DNA from: Hungatella sp. UBA5982
GTDB lineage: Bacteria > Bacillota > Clostridia > Lachnospirales > Lachnospiraceae
Direction of reading: 5' to 3'
Length of the DNA stretch: 5,521 nucleotides
Assembly: GCA_002429965.1 (NCBI GenBank)
Contig: DJBG01000024.1
Coordinates: forward strand, 39,188-44,708
Part shown: piece after piece, positions 1 to 5,521 of the stretch
How positions within the stretch are numbered: position 1 is the first letter of the stretch
How the letters are laid out: each line of letters opens with the position of its first letter
Made by a program: the position numbers and the translations under genes
Notes under the pieces: generated by a model
The model's database searches: none
What the model was told of the DNA's origin: nothing
The model's input: only the letters and a program-made list of their open reading frames with translations

Positions 1-1082
1 GTAATGCCATTCGCAGGAGCAGATCCGTCACCTAACAGACTGTTAGCCACGGCTTCCCGGTCGATTAGTAAGGAGATGGCTTCCCTGGCATTTTTGTTTT
101 TGAAGATCTCATTTTCAGCATTGTAACCGATAAAGACCAGGGTAGAGGCATTCGCAGCAACGAAAGCCGGGAAATTGATTTCATTCTGGGCATATTCGCC
201 GGAAATCCCGATCTGGTCCACTTCTCCGGTGCCAAACAGGCTCATGGCGGTAGCCGTCTCTTTTATGATTTTAATGTTGATTCTGTCAATATGTACATTG
301 TCTTTATCCCAATAACTGTCGTTTTTAAGATAAGCCCAGTCCGCGCCGATTCCCGGCCCGGAAAATTCTGTTAAGACAAATGGACCATTGTATATGGAAT
401 GATCGGAATCTGAGGCAAACAAATTCCCCTGGTCTTCCACGTATTCTCGATTAAGAGGGAAAAAGGGAGGGCTCACAAGAAGAGAGGTGAAATAACTAAT
501 TGGAGCCTTCAATGTAATTTCAAGGGTGTAGTCGTCCAGTGCGCGAATACCCAGCTCAGAAATATTTTTCTCACCGCTGATAATTTCGTCGGCGTTTTTG
601 AGATAAGTATAGAAATGCAGATTTTCGGCTGCGTTTTCAGCCGAAACTGCCCTGCTCCAACCGTAGACATAATCATCCGCAGTGATTTTAGCGCCGTTGG
701 ACCACTGTGCCGCCTGATTCAGCTTTATGGTATAAACAAGACCATCGGCGCTTATCTGCGGCAGCTCGGCGGCTCCGGCAGGGTAGGGTCTGGCCCCTTC
801 GTCAAGGCGATAAAGCCCCTCATAAATATTGTTCATTGCACTGGAACTATTGGAATCCACGCCGCTTTTGGGATCGATTGTGTTAAGCTCTTGGGAAAGC
901 ACCAAGGTGATTTCTTTTGGATTGTTCGTTTCAGCGGAAGCTGCATCTGTATTTGCGGCTGAGCTTTCTGCTGAATTTGACTGAGTGCTTTCTGTGCCCG
1001 ACGAATTATCCGTCTGATAAGTGGAGCAGGCCGACAAAAGTAACCCTGCTGCTAAAATAGATGTTAATAATGCTTTTTTCAT
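1..1082 (-). CDS. oppA: Oligopeptide-binding lipoprotein OppA (SBP_bac_5), C-terminus beyond window
   Basis: This is the extracellular substrate-binding protein of the peptide importer, which captures peptides and delivers them to OppBC. The ORF is open from an ATG to the left edge, showing 360 residues of a family that is usually about 540 long. Residues 1-18 form a lipoprotein signal (MKKALL, hydrophobic core, lipobox LSAC) with the acylated cysteine at Cys19. Residues 20-55 are a Ser/Asn/Thr-rich tether. The SBP_bac_5 fold starts near residue 57 (KEITLVLSQELNTIDP). It continues with the family hallmarks YEGLYRLD (87-94), W127-SNG-x-K-I-T-A-D-D-Y, YNGPF (231-235) and NAREAISLLIDRE (331-343). 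GAAGGG at 1090-1095 lies 7 bases before the ATG and supports this start. The gene follows oppF by 16 bases. The family is clear; 'oligopeptide' as the substrate is inferred from overall similarity, because the C-terminal half of the binding site is not visible. Confidence 0.93.
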   Translation of the reverse strand, partial: MKKALLTSILAAGLLLSACSTYQTDNSSGTESTQSNSAESSAANTDAASAETNNPKEITLVLSQELNTIDPKSGVDSNSSSAMNNIYEGLYRLDEGARPYPAGAAELPQISADGLVYTIKLNQAAQWSNGAKITADDYVYGWSRAVSAENAAENLHFYTYLKNADEIISGEKNISELGIRALDDYTLEITLKAPISYFTSLLVSPPFFPLNREYVEDQGNLFASDSDHSIYNGPFVLTEFSGPGIGADWAYLKNDSYWDKDNVHIDRINIKIIKETATAMSLFGTGEVDQIGISGEYAQNEINFPAFVAANASTLVFIGYNAENEIFKNKNAREAISLLIDREAVANSLLGDGSAPANGI

Positions 1083-1098
1083 GATATTTCCCTTCTTT

Positions 1099-2061
1099 TT
1101 ATGATTTTGATTTTTTATTTAAAAGTTTTTCCCGGTAGAATCCGATTTCGCTTTCAGTGCAATAGATGCTGTGATTTTCCGCTATCTCCCTTAAGGCAGC
1201 GTCATTGCCGTCTTCTTCCATATTCGGGGAGTATGTTTTGCGCTTGTGGCTCTGAGCGTAAACCGGGTCGGCGATGGGGATTGCCGACAACAGGCTTTCG
1301 GTATAAGGGTGAACTCCGAAATGGTAAATTTCATCGCTGTCACCTATTTCTACAAGTTTTCCTTTGTACATAACGCCGATCCTGTCGCTTACACGGCGCA
1401 CCACAGTTAAGTCGTGGGCGATAAACAAGTACGTAAGCGAGCGGCTTTCCCTCAAATCCAAAAGCAGATTTATCACCTGTGCCTGAATCGAAACGTCAAG
1501 GGCAGAAATAGGCTCGTCGCAGACGATGAACTCCGGCTCAACGGCAACAGCTCTGGCAATGCCGATTCTTTGCCTTTGCCCCCCGGAAAACTCATGGGGA
1601 TACCGCCCGGAGCAGGAACTGTCCAGCCCCACCTGCAAAAGCAGTTCTTCCACTCTTAAGTCCAATTCGCTTTTGCTTTTGGCCAGCTTGTGAAGCTTTA
1701 TTCCTTCGGCAATAATTTCTCTTACTTTCATTCGCGGATCAAGGGAGGCATATGGATCCTGAAAGATCATCTGCACCCTTCGTCTGAAACGCATCAGGCT
1801 TTTCTTTTCTTTTAAATTCCCGATGTGTTCGTCGTCAAAAATGATCGAACCGCCAGTGGGAGCGAAAAGTCCTGCAATCATTCTGCCGGTGGTGGATTTT
1901 CCACAGCCGCTTTCTCCCACAAGACCAAGGGTTTCCCCCTTATAAATGCTGAAACTAATGTTATCTACCGCTTTGACTTCATTTTTTTTGCCGGAATTAA
2001 AAGTCTTTGTAACACACTGCAATTCCAGCAGTCTCCCCTCAATCGCCCGGGTCGTCGTCAT
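1099..2061 (-). CDS. oppF: Oligopeptide ABC transporter ATP-binding protein OppF
   Basis: This is one of the two cytoplasmic ATPases that power peptide import, and it pairs with OppD. With the ATG at 2061 it has 320 residues, a normal length. Every motor motif is intact: Walker A GESGCGKST (49-57), Q-loop Gln101 in FQDPYASLDP, signature FSGGQRQR (158-165), Walker B ending in Asp182 and catalytic Glu183, D-loop SALD (186-189) and switch His216. The oligo_HPY element follows (GVHPYTESLLSAIPIADP, 249-266). The tail (KRKTYSP, then HSIYCTESEIGFYREK) is the Gram-positive form without a cysteine cluster. A GTG at 2070 would add three residues, but it lies inside the ribosome site GAGGTGAG. GAGG ends 8 bases before the ATG, so I prefer 2061. 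The start overlaps the oppD end by 23 bases, which suggests translational coupling. Confidence 0.95.
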   Translation of the reverse strand: MTTTRAIEGRLLELQCVTKTFNSGKKNEVKAVDNISFSIYKGETLGLVGESGCGKSTTGRMIAGLFAPTGGSIIFDDEHIGNLKEKKSLMRFRRRVQMIFQDPYASLDPRMKVREIIAEGIKLHKLAKSKSELDLRVEELLLQVGLDSSCSGRYPHEFSGGQRQRIGIARAVAVEPEFIVCDEPISALDVSIQAQVINLLLDLRESRSLTYLFIAHDLTVVRRVSDRIGVMYKGKLVEIGDSDEIYHFGVHPYTESLLSAIPIADPVYAQSHKRKTYSPNMEEDGNDAALREIAENHSIYCTESEIGFYREKLLNKKSKS

Positions 2062-3121
2062 TTTTCTCACCTCGGATTTGATATTGTTTAAAAATTTCCC
2101 AGCGTCTTAAAATCTCCGGCGGAGGGACGATGTCTGGTGCTCCCTGCGCTAAAAGCCATGTTGCCGCCTTATGGGTAGGCGAAACGGAAAAGAAAGGCGG
2201 GGCTGCCATGGCATCGATTTTCATCGCGTATGGGTTGCGGAGATGGAAAGCATCACCTTCAGGGGGATGAATCATATTCGGCGGCATTCCCGGAATCGCG
2301 TGCAAGCGCTTTTCTCCATCATCAATGGCAGGGAATGAGGCAAGAAGCCCCCAGGTGTAAGGGTGCTGGGGATTGTAAAACATTTCCCAAACACTGCCTA
2401 TTTCCACAATTTTCCCCGCATACATCACCGCAATCCTGTCGGCAATATTGGCCACCGCCCCCAGATTATGGGTGATAAAGATCACCGAAGTGTTTAATTT
2501 TGTCTTAAGCTCCTTTAACAGTTCCAGTATCTGCGCCTGTACGGTAACATCCAGGGCGGTGGTGGGCTCATCCGCTATGATAATCTCCGGCGAGCAGATA
2601 AGCGCTGCCGCGATCACGATCCTTTGGCGCTGACCGCCTGAAAACTGATGGGGATAACACTTCATCCGGCGCCCCGCATCGGGAATGCCCACAAGCTCCA
2701 GCAGTCTGCGGGCCTCTTCTAAAGATTCCCGCGTAGAAACTTTCTTATGTAACCGCAGAGATTCAGCTACCTGTTTTCCAATGCTCATCGTTGGGTCAAG
2801 GGAGGTCATGGGGTCTTGAAAAACCATACAGATACTCCGGGAGCGTATTTTTTGCATTTCACGCTGAGATTTTTTGACCAAATCTTCCCCGTGAAAAATA
2901 ATCGAACCGGAATTTATCCTTGCCGAACCGGGCAGCAAGCGCATGATGGATTTTGCCGTCACAGATTTACCGCAGCCGCTTTCCCCCACGATAGCCAAGG
3001 TTTCACCTTTGTAAAGCTCAAAGCTTACCGAGCGCAGGGCACGCACTTCCCCCTCATAAATGTTAAATGATATATCTAAATCTTTTACCTGAAGCGCAAT
3101 TTCTTTCGATTCATTTTCCAT
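2039..3121 (-). CDS. oppD: Oligopeptide ABC transporter ATP-binding protein OppD
   Basis: This is the second cytoplasmic ATPase of the importer and works as a heterodimer with OppF. The start is either ATG at 3121 (360 residues) or GTG at 3130 (363). AAGGA at 3134-3138 is 12 bases from the ATG and only 3 from the GTG, so I favour the ATG with some doubt. Numbered from the GTG, the motifs are Walker A GESGCGKS (49-56), Gln105 in FQDPMTSLDP, signature FSGGQRQR (163-170), Walker B Asp187/Glu188, D-loop TALD (191-194), His221 and oligo_HPY (NPQHPYTWGLLASFPAID, 253-270). The C-terminal domain (AIPGMPPNMIHPPEGDAF, then RNPYAMKID and THKAATWLL) matches the OppD/DppD tail. However, the four cysteines of the classical form are replaced by Asp293, Asn299, Asp306 and Thr324. 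The stop is a TGA inside the start region of oppF. OppC ends 20 bases upstream of the ATG. Confidence 0.95.
   Translation of the reverse strand: MENESKEIALQVKDLDISFNIYEGEVRALRSVSFELYKGETLAIVGESGCGKSVTAKSIMRLLPGSARINSGSIIFHGEDLVKKSQREMQKIRSRSICMVFQDPMTSLDPTMSIGKQVAESLRLHKKVSTRESLEEARRLLELVGIPDAGRRMKCYPHQFSGGQRQRIVIAAALICSPEIIIADEPTTALDVTVQAQILELLKELKTKLNTSVIFITHNLGAVANIADRIAVMYAGKIVEIGSVWEMFYNPQHPYTWGLLASFPAIDDGEKRLHAIPGMPPNMIHPPEGDAFHLRNPYAMKIDAMAAPPFFSVSPTHKAATWLLAQGAPDIVPPPEILRRWEIFKQYQIRGEKNDDDPGD
2066..2073 (-). promoter_or_regulatory. Ribosome binding site of oppF (decides the start)
   Basis: GAGGTGAG lies within the last codons of oppD. GAGG (2070-2073) ends 8 bases before the ATG at 2061, a good spacing. 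The longer reading frame would begin at a GTG embedded in this same element, which is why the ATG is chosen. Confidence 0.8.
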
Positions 3122-3141
3122 ATCAGTCACAAATCCTTAAA

Positions 3142-4176
3142 TTATTCTTTGGTTTTTGGGTCAAAGGCATCGCGCATACCGTCCGCCAGCAAATTAAAGC
3201 AAATCATCATCACCGAAAGAGCCGCTGCCGGTACCCACATCAAATGCGGCAAAAAGCGGAAAGTCTTATATCCCTCGTTAAGCAAGGTGCCCAGCGAAGC
3301 GATCGGGGGCTTTAAGCCTAAGCCTATGAAGCTTAAAAATGCCTCAAAAAAAATAGCGGTGGGAATACTGAACATCAGCTGTACAATGATTACGCCCGCA
3401 ATGTTCGGCAAAATATGCCGCAAGGCAATATTTAAGCTGGAAGCTCCCAATACGGTTGCCGCATAGACGTATTCCTGCTCTTTGATTTTCAGTGTCTGGG
3501 CTCGGACTACCCTTGCCATATTCACCCAACCGGTTATAATCATGGCAAAAACGATGGAAAGCAATCCCGGGTCAAAAATGGTGAGCATTAAAATCATTTT
3601 GACTAATGTGGGGATACCGGAAAGAATCTCCAATATGCGTTGCATGACGGTATCCGCAACTCCGCCGCACACCCCCGAGAACAGCCCGTAAGTTACGCCG
3701 ATTCCCAAATCAATAACCGCTGCCAGGACGGCAATAATCAGTGACATTCGTATCCCAAAGAGAAGCCGCGACAGTTCATCCCGCCCCAAAGCATCGGTCC
3801 CAAGATAAAAGTAAACGTTTTCAGGAACATTTTTAGCGGTGTAAATATCAACACGCTCGCCAGAAACAATGCCCCACCCGTTGAATCCGTAAAGGGACAC
3901 CCCAGGGATTTTTGGCGGCAGATTCACGTAGAGCAAGCTTTGTTTGTTCGGGTTCTGGGGGGAAATCCACCCTGCCAAAATGGCAACTGACGCCACGAAC
4001 AACAAAACACACAGGGAAACCACGGCACCTTTGTTCTTTTTCAGCCTGCGCCACGAATCTTGTGTAAAACTTAAACGTGGTGACGAAGGAACTGCTTTGG
4101 CAGTGGTTTTGCCGGATTCAAGGGGCTCGAAAGAGTCTCCAGACAGAATCAAATCAAACCTTTCATTATTTTCCAA
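3142..4176 (-). CDS. oppC: Oligopeptide ABC transporter permease OppC
   Basis: This inner-membrane permease forms half of the translocation channel with OppB. It has 344 residues. A cytoplasmic N-terminal stretch (1-50) ends in the OppC_N-type motif SWRRLKKNKGAVVSL, and the first membrane helix spans about 51-70. An extracellular segment follows, then the family block YLGTDALGRDELSRLLFG (124-141). Several further helices come next. The EAA coupling loop that docks on the ATPases is at about 235-258 (EYVYAATVLGAS to HILPN). The C-terminus reads LLADGMRDAFDP, as is typical. The start is a TTG. It is supported by AGGAGG 8 bases upstream, and no Met occurs before residue 144, which is too far inside the protein. 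The start lies inside oppB (11-base overlap), and the ribosome site is made of oppB codons. Confidence 0.95.
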   Translation of the reverse strand: MENNERFDLILSGDSFEPLESGKTTAKAVPSSPRLSFTQDSWRRLKKNKGAVVSLCVLLFVASVAILAGWISPQNPNKQSLLYVNLPPKIPGVSLYGFNGWGIVSGERVDIYTAKNVPENVYFYLGTDALGRDELSRLLFGIRMSLIIAVLAAVIDLGIGVTYGLFSGVCGGVADTVMQRILEILSGIPTLVKMILMLTIFDPGLLSIVFAMIITGWVNMARVVRAQTLKIKEQEYVYAATVLGASSLNIALRHILPNIAGVIIVQLMFSIPTAIFFEAFLSFIGLGLKPPIASLGTLLNEGYKTFRFLPHLMWVPAAALSVMMICFNLLADGMRDAFDPKTKE

Positions 4177-5143
4177 CTTTTTCGCCTCCTGTCACGCGGA
4201 TTCGCGGATCAACAAGTCCGTAAAGCAAATCCACAGCAGATATGATAACAATCAGCATCGCGGAATAAAGAATTGTGATCGCCATAATCGTGGGGTAATC
4301 GTTAGTTATGATAGATTTTACAAATTGCTCGCCTATTCCAGGCACAGCGTAGATATTTTCTATCACCAACGAGCCGGTCATCAGACTCACGGACATTGGG
4401 CCAAGTAGGGTGATCAACGGGATGAGGCTGTTTCGCAAGGCGTGACGAAACGCCGTTTGCCAAGGCCCAAAGCCTTTTGCGCGGGCAAGCTCTATGTATT
4501 CGCTGTTTAAAGATTCCACCATTTCCGTTCGGATAAACCTTGCGGCGTTTGCCATTGGCGACATTGCCAAAGTCAGGGTGGGAAGAATGGTGTAGGAAAA
4601 GTTCTTCCACATGGCTATTGGCAAGATCCCCAACTTCACCGCAAAAATATACTGCAGGACCACAGCAAAAACAAAGTTCGGTATTGACCTTCCCAGAATT
4701 GCTATTACCGAAACAATACTGTCCGCAAAAGTGTTGCGATACATCGCCGAAATCACTCCAAGGATAACCCCTGCCAATGTCCCCACAACGATAGCTTGTA
4801 CCCCAAGCTGAACAGAAGGCCCGATCCTGTTAACAAGCAGCTTTGCCACAGGCTGGTTTTTGAACTGGAAAGACGTGCCAAAATCCCCCTGCAGGACATT
4901 GCCAAGGTAAATGAAGTATTGCTGATAGATTGGCTTATCCAGTCCCGCCTGACGATATAGGATCTCTAACTGGGCGGGAGATAACTTTTGCTGGTTCACA
5001 TAGGGGGAACCGGGCAACAAGTGTATAAGAAAAAATGTGGCTGTAATAATAATCCACAGCGTAATGAACATAATTGCCAACTTTTTAATGAGAGCAAGAC
5101 AAAATTGTTTCATCAGCAAGACAGAAAACACCCCTTTCAGCAT
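4166..5143 (-). CDS. oppB: Oligopeptide ABC transporter permease OppB
   Basis: This inner-membrane permease pairs with OppC. The longest frame has 325 residues. Helix 1 is at about 22-43 (ending FFLIHLLPGSPY, the classic OppB start region). It is followed by GDFGTSF (86-92) and a core of membrane helices. The EAA coupling loop is at 215-242 (EYIELARAKGFG to RNSLIPL), NIYAVPGIGEQF is at 263-274, and the C-terminal VDLLYGLVDPRIR is at 304-316. The start is uncertain. ATG at 5143 has no ribosome site. AAAGGGG (5131-5137) lies within the frame and would serve a TTG at 5119 (11-base gap) better than an ATG at 5113 (17-base gap). The family usually begins close to the ATG at 5113 (MKQFCLALIKKLA). 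The gene is first in the operon, about 240 bases from the predicted transcription start. Confidence 0.94.
   Translation of the reverse strand: MLKGVFSVLLMKQFCLALIKKLAIMFITLWIIITATFFLIHLLPGSPYVNQQKLSPAQLEILYRQAGLDKPIYQQYFIYLGNVLQGDFGTSFQFKNQPVAKLLVNRIGPSVQLGVQAIVVGTLAGVILGVISAMYRNTFADSIVSVIAILGRSIPNFVFAVVLQYIFAVKLGILPIAMWKNFSYTILPTLTLAMSPMANAARFIRTEMVESLNSEYIELARAKGFGPWQTAFRHALRNSLIPLITLLGPMSVSLMTGSLVIENIYAVPGIGEQFVKSIITNDYPTIMAITILYSAMLIVIISAVDLLYGLVDPRIRVTGGEKVGK
4185..4190 (-). promoter_or_regulatory. Ribosome binding site of oppC (supports the TTG start)
   Basis: A perfect AGGAGG sits inside the last codons of oppB, 8 bases before the TTG at 4176. Its strength probably offsets the weak start codon. 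Its position means oppB translation runs over it. Confidence 0.85.
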
Positions 5144-5388
5144 ATATCATACTAGGTATTTGTGAAACACCACAGCCCGCATAAAATCCACCGCCATGAA
5201 TACATTCAGAATCAGAAACCATTAATTGCATAGGACTTAAAACTTCATAACATTTATTAAAGTGCGCCTAAATTTCATCACTTAACATTATTAATCCCAG
5301 AATCTGCCAAGCCCGTTATCTTTCTCCATGTTTTCTTAGATTTATATACCTGTTTTTCAATTACCTATAAAACATATATGTATATATG

Positions 5389-5417
5389 ATATTAGCTTAT
5401 TGAGTTGCCATTGTCAA
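5389..5417 (-). promoter_or_regulatory. Sigma-A-type promoter of the opp operon
   Basis: The -35 box is TTGACA (5412-5417, perfect) and the -10 box is TAATAT (5389-5394, 4 of 6 matches). They are separated by exactly 17 bases and preceded by a T-rich stretch. Transcription would start near 5382, leaving a leader of about 240 bases before the first oppB ATG. It is the best promoter match I found in the intergenic region. Confidence 0.75.
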
Positions 5418-5448
5418 CAAAAAATGGAAATAAATCACAACATACGCA

Positions 5449-5470
5449 TGAATCTTTATCACAAGATTCA
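5449..5470. repeat. Perfect 8-bp inverted repeat, possible operator
   Basis: TGAATCTT and AAGATTCA are exact reverse complements separated by 6 bases (TATCAC). The repeat lies 32 bases upstream of the opp -35 box and 15 bases before the plus-strand ATG at 5486. That position suits an operator for a regulator acting on one or both genes. It could also be a stem in the 5' untranslated region of the plus-strand gene. No T-run follows it, so it is unlikely to be a terminator. The binding protein is unknown. Confidence 0.5.
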
Positions 5471-5485
5471 GCCGAAGAGACCTTT

Positions 5486-5521
5486 ATGAGTTTGTGCAAA
5501 ACAGTGTTACTGTTTGGAGAC
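5486..5521 (+). CDS. Divergent gene, N-terminus only; possible GDSL/SGNH-family hydrolase
   Basis: An ATG opens a frame that stays open to the right edge, giving 12 residues: MSLCKTVLLFGD. This resembles the start of GDSL/SGNH esterases and lipases, where a beta strand such as KTVLxFGDS carries the nucleophilic serine right after GD. That serine would be the next codon, just outside the window. AAGAG ends about 7 bases before the ATG and could serve as a modest ribosome site. The gene diverges from the opp operon. Twelve residues are too few for a firm assignment, and the reading frame itself could be chance. Confidence 0.42.
   Translation, partial: MSLCKTVLLFGD

Larger units (their letters stand above)
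5144..5485. other. Divergent intergenic region and opp leader
   Basis: This AT-rich stretch of 342 bases has no ORF of convincing length. On the minus strand it carries the opp promoter and a long leader. The leader has several very short ORFs and a small potential hairpin (5155-5171) just before oppB. Between the promoter and the plus-strand start at 5486 lies a perfect inverted repeat (5449-5470). I could not find a T-box, a recognisable riboswitch or an intrinsic terminator. I could also not identify a convincing plus-strand promoter. Confidence 0.6.

Noticed and set aside
615..962. Plus-strand ORF of 115 codons
   Set aside because: It is the antisense shadow of oppA, whose frame shows a signal peptide and clear SBP_bac_5 motifs. 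The plus-strand protein has no recognisable features.
3944..4408. Plus-strand ORF of 154 codons across the oppB-oppC junction
   Set aside because: It is antisense to two well-supported permease genes, spans their overlap and shows no family motif.
1099..5143. Nickel or dipeptide importer instead of an oligopeptide importer
   Set aside because: The visible part of the binding protein (YEGLYRLD and neighbouring motifs, long Ser/Asn tether) and the ATPase tails fit Gram-positive Opp systems best. Substrate is still inferred, and I found no feature specific to nickel or dipeptide systems.
5155..5210. Short Trp-rich leader-like ORF on the minus strand (MYSWRWILCGLWCFTNT), suggesting tryptophan attenuation
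   Set aside because: It has no ribosome site, there is no terminator/antiterminator pair downstream, and the operon is for peptide import, not tryptophan synthesis.
5257..5285. Imperfect dyad TTAAAGTG / CACTTAA in the opp leader
   Set aside because: Only five continuous base pairs with a bulge and a 14-base loop in AT-rich sequence; this is expected by chance.
5499..5515. Perfect inverted repeat AAACAGT-GTT-ACTGTTT, at first taken for an operator
   Set aside because: It falls inside the likely coding start of the plus-strand gene, where it encodes KTVLLF. It has no T-run, so it is probably a coincidence of coding sequence.

Overview
This window is almost entirely one minus-strand operon for a peptide-uptake ABC transporter of the Opp/Dpp type. 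Read in the direction of transcription (right to left) it encodes two permeases (oppB, oppC), two ATPases (oppD, oppF) and the start of a lipoprotein substrate-binding protein (oppA), which runs off the left edge after 360 codons. The five genes overlap or sit within about 20 bases of each other. I see no terminator or clear second promoter between them, so they are probably transcribed and translated as a unit.

The source looks like a Bacillota (Gram-positive, low to moderate GC) bacterium. The binding protein has a lipobox and a long Ser/Asn-rich tether. Strong GGAGG-type ribosome sites precede most genes, and TTG and GTG start codons occur. The OppD and OppF C-termini are the cysteine-free variant I associate with Lactobacillales and Clostridia. 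The genus cannot be fixed from this sequence.

Layout: 1-1082 oppA (partial); 1099-2061 oppF; 2039-3121 (or 3130) oppD; 3142-4176 oppC; 4166-5143 oppB; 5144-5485 intergenic; 5486-5521 the first 12 codons of a gene on the plus strand. The intergenic region holds a strong sigma-A-type promoter for the operon (TTGACA, 17 bases, TAATAT), followed by a leader of about 240 bases. It also holds a perfect 8-bp inverted repeat between the two divergent starts. The plus-strand start reads like block I of a GDSL/SGNH hydrolase, but only 12 residues are visible.

How the parts work together: OppA, anchored outside the membrane, captures peptides and delivers them to the OppB-OppC channel. OppD and OppF hydrolyse ATP on the cytoplasmic face to drive import. 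Both ATPases have complete motor motifs, so the transporter looks functional. I found no new defence or mobile system. The parts that merit a second look are the operon leader, with its unclear oppB start and short ORFs, and the divergent regulatory region.
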